Shown here in pieces: positions 62,176 through 64,000 of a stretch of DNA of 64,000 nucleotides. Position 1 is the stretch's first letter. Every line of letters begins with the position of its first letter. Location of the stretch: NCBI RefSeq assembly GCF_015547515.1, contig NZ_JADMVE010000012.1, positions 29,819-93,818 on the forward strand, in the 5' to 3' direction. The stretch comes from Eubacterium sp. 1001713B170207_170306_E7. Its GTDB lineage: Bacteria > Bacillota > Clostridia > Eubacteriales > Eubacteriaceae. The notes under the pieces are model-generated. The model worked only from the letters and a program-made list of their open reading frames with translations. It was not told the origin of the DNA and ran no database searches. Position numbers and translations under genes: made by a program.

Positions 62176-63642
62176 GTGAGCGAAGAAAATTTAAGTGAAG
62201 TACTAGCGGTCAGGCGTGAAAAGCTGAAGAAGCTTCAGGAGGAAGGAAAGAACCCCTTCGAGATCACACGCTATGACGTCACCGCCTACGCGGATGACGT
62301 GAATGAAAACTTTGAAGCGTACGAAGAAAAGCCCGTTTCCATGGCAGGCCGTATCATGTCCAAAAGAGGCCAGGGTAAGGTCGGCTTCTACGATCTCCAG
62401 GACAGCACCGGAAAAATCCAGATGTTTTTAAAGAAGGACCTGCTGGAAAATTATGACGAAATCAAAACCTATGACATCGGCGATATCGTCGGCATTAAAG
62501 GCGAGGTGTTCAAGACACAGAAGGGACAGATCTCGATCCGTGTGAAGGAGCTCGTTTTACTCAGCAAATCCCTTCAGATTTTACCGGAAAAATATCACGG
62601 CTTAAAGGATACCGAGCTGCGCTACCGTCAGCGCTATGTCGATCTGATCGTCAATCCTGAGGTCAAAAATGTGTTCATCCTGCGCTCGCAGATTATCCGC
62701 AAGATCCGCGAATTTTTAGACAACCGTGGCTTTATCGAGGTGGAAACCCCCGTTTTATACAACCTGGCAGGCGGCGCCAATGCCCGTCCGTTTGTTACCC
62801 ACCATAACGCTCTGGACATACCGCTTTATATGCGTATTGCCCTGGAATTACCCCTTAAACGGCTGATTGTCGGCGGCTTTGATAAAGTGTATGAACTCAG
62901 CCGCGTATTCCGTAATGAGGGCATGGACGCCACCCATAATCCCGAGTTCACCCTGCTTGAAACCTACGAAGCCTATGCCGACTACGACGACGTCATGAAC
63001 ATGGTCGAAGCCCTGTATGGATTTTTGGCCAGGGAAATTCTTGCGGCGGATACCGTTGAGTACGAGGGACACGACATCTCCCTGGCAGCGCCCTTTAGGC
63101 GTGCCCGCATGGTAGACTTGGTAGAGGAACACACCGGCGTTAATTTTGACGTGATGACCGATCTGGCAGAAGCGCAGGAAGCGGCGAAAAAACTGCATGT
63201 AGATGTGGAGGATAAGCACTCCATCGGCGAGATCATTGCCGAAGTTTTTGACGAATATGTCGAAGATAAGCTCATTCAGCCCACCTTTGTGACCATGCAC
63301 CCCGTGGAAATCTCACCCCTGTCCAAGCGTGAGCCCACAGACCCGAGATATACCCAGCGTTTCGAGCTGTTCATTAACGGTGCCGAATGTGCCAACGCCT
63401 TCTCCGAGCTCAATGACCCCATTGACCAGAAGGGACGTTTTGAAGCGCAGGTACAGAAAAAGGCAGACGGTGACGACGAAGCGCATCCCTATGATGCAGA
63501 CTTTATCAACGCACTGGAAGTAGGCCTTCCGCCCACAGGCGGCCTGGGAATCGGCATTGACCGTCTGGTAATGCTGTTTACAGGACAGCACAGCATCCGC
63601 GACGTTATCCTTTTCCCGACCATGAAACCTCTTGAAGATTAA
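62176..63642 (+). CDS. lysS: Lysyl-tRNA synthetase (class II)
   Basis: The 488-residue enzyme has an N-terminal OB-fold anticodon-binding domain (about residues 55-150), motif 2 VYELSRVFRNEGMDATHNPE near 236 and motif 3 GLGIGIDRLVMLFT near 452. It charges tRNA-Lys. It starts at GTG 62176 with AGGAGAG upstream. The greA-lysS pairing followed by an rRNA operon is known in Firmicutes. Confidence 0.97.
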   Translation: MSEENLSEVLAVRREKLKKLQEEGKNPFEITRYDVTAYADDVNENFEAYEEKPVSMAGRIMSKRGQGKVGFYDLQDSTGKIQMFLKKDLLENYDEIKTYDIGDIVGIKGEVFKTQKGQISIRVKELVLLSKSLQILPEKYHGLKDTELRYRQRYVDLIVNPEVKNVFILRSQIIRKIREFLDNRGFIEVETPVLYNLAGGANARPFVTHHNALDIPLYMRIALELPLKRLIVGGFDKVYELSRVFRNEGMDATHNPEFTLLETYEAYADYDDVMNMVEALYGFLAREILAADTVEYEGHDISLAAPFRRARMVDLVEEHTGVNFDVMTDLAEAQEAAKKLHVDVEDKHSIGEIIAEVFDEYVEDKLIQPTFVTMHPVEISPLSKREPTDPRYTQRFELFINGAECANAFSELNDPIDQKGRFEAQVQKKADGDDEAHPYDADFINALEVGLPPTGGLGIGIDRLVMLFTGQHSIRDVILFPTMKPLED

Positions 63643-63660
63643 GCTTTTGTAAAAGACAGA

Positions 63661-63687
63661 GGACCGGCAGCACAGCCGGTCCTTTTT
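63661..63687 (+). terminator. Terminator after lysS
   Basis: Perfect 8-bp stem GGACCGGC/GCCGGTCC with loop AGCACA and five T. Confidence 0.93.
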
Positions 63688-63759
63688 GATGTTTTGAGCA
63701 GCGAAAAACGCCCAGGTTAAAAATAAATCAAAAAAGATTAAAATAATGGTCAAAAGCGC

Positions 63760-63788
63760 TTGACAAAGGGGCAGGACCGGGTTATACT
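63760..63788 (+). promoter_or_regulatory. rRNA-type promoter P1
   Basis: TTGACA at 63760-63765, a 17-bp spacer and TATACT at 63783-63788, preceded by AAAAGCGC as at P2. Confidence 0.8.
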
Positions 63789-63871
63789 AATTAAGCTGTC
63801 TCGGAGAGCACAGCACCGCAGGTTTTTCAGCCTGGCGCCAGAGAAATTTAAAAATAAATTTTAAAAAGCGC

Positions 63872-63900
63872 TTGACAGGAAGAAAACAACGCGGTATAAT
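63872..63900 (+). promoter_or_regulatory. rRNA-type promoter P2
   Basis: TTGACA at 63872-63877, a 17-bp spacer and TATAAT at 63895-63900, preceded by AAAAAGCGC. Tandem full-consensus promoters 112 bp apart with no gene after them suggest an rRNA operon. Confidence 0.85.
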
Positions 63901-64000
63901 AAAGAAGTTCGCTTGAGAAAGCTGAACATAAACTTTAATTTTTCTGAAGAGAATCAGCGGAGTGCAAGGCGCACGTTTGAACGCGTGAGGGAGCATACCG
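63901..64000 (+). other. Probable rRNA operon leader (window end)
   Basis: About 100 bases after P2, with a hairpin GTTCGCTT/AAGCTGAAC (63908-63928), no reading frame and no 16S start inside the window. It is called a leader because of the tandem promoters and the lysS neighbourhood. Confidence 0.6.

Noticed and set aside
63901..64000. Start of 16S rRNA inside the window
   Set aside because: No sequence resembling the conserved 16S 5' end is present before 64000; only the leader fits.

Overview
The window looks like a chromosome segment of a Gram-positive, clostridial-type bacterium. AGGAGG-type ribosome sites, TTGACA/TATAAT promoters with 17-bp spacers, an ECF-type vitamin transporter, DUF4430 and BspA-like surface proteins and the greA-lysS-rRNA arrangement all fit Firmicutes. 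An acetogenic Eubacterium is my best guess, by inference only.

Layout. (1) 1-15.3 kb: a surface/uptake locus. It has a partial secreted DUF4430/Ig-like/PQQ-propeller protein, a DUF4430 lipoprotein, two related ECF S-type membrane proteins, an ECF T protein, one polypeptide carrying both ECF ATPase domains, two leucine-rich-repeat (LRR_5/BspA-type) proteins and a short SecA. The likely logic is capture of a corrinoid-like ligand at the surface and import by a shared energising module, with SecA beside exported proteins. (2) 15.3-18.7 kb, resuming at 54.1 kb: a small phage-like host island with a KilAC antirepressor-type protein, a replication-initiator-like protein, a sigma-70-family factor, DUF1659-like and DUF2922 proteins and, beyond the prophage, an M15 peptidase. 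(3) 18739-54053: a 35.3-kb transposable Mu-like prophage. Its ends begin TG and end CA and are flanked by a 5-bp duplication, GCAAG. Removing it rebuilds a perfect rho-independent terminator with a GCAA loop. (4) 54.7-64 kb: a candidate small RNA, an XRE regulator, purA, carA-carB, greA, lysS and the tandem promoters and leader of what should be an rRNA operon.

Prophage logic. A leftward XRE repressor faces a consensus early promoter whose spacer is a palindromic operator. The early operon holds a Ner/Cro-like regulator, MuA-type transposase, MuB-type ATPase, accessory proteins, a GemA-type protein and a Mor-type activator, then a terminator. The late region starts with gp27-like (DUF3486) and a NusG paralogue, then a 328-nt hairpin-rich leader, then terminase, an SPP1-type portal and minor head protein, capsid, connectors, tail tube, tape measure, Dit, Tal with an S74 chaperone domain, and a 1953-residue receptor/adhesin-like protein (LamG, CotH kinase-like, BspA repeats). 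Holin, amidase and a Dam methylase close it. Cargo includes a tandem Tad2-like (DUF2829) protein, which may counter Thoeris defence, and a lipoprotein gene with its own promoter and terminator.

The most interesting points are the NusG-like antiterminator with its leader, the tandem Tad2-like protein, the CotH/BspA phage protein, the terminator split by the prophage, and several structured RNAs without an assigned family.
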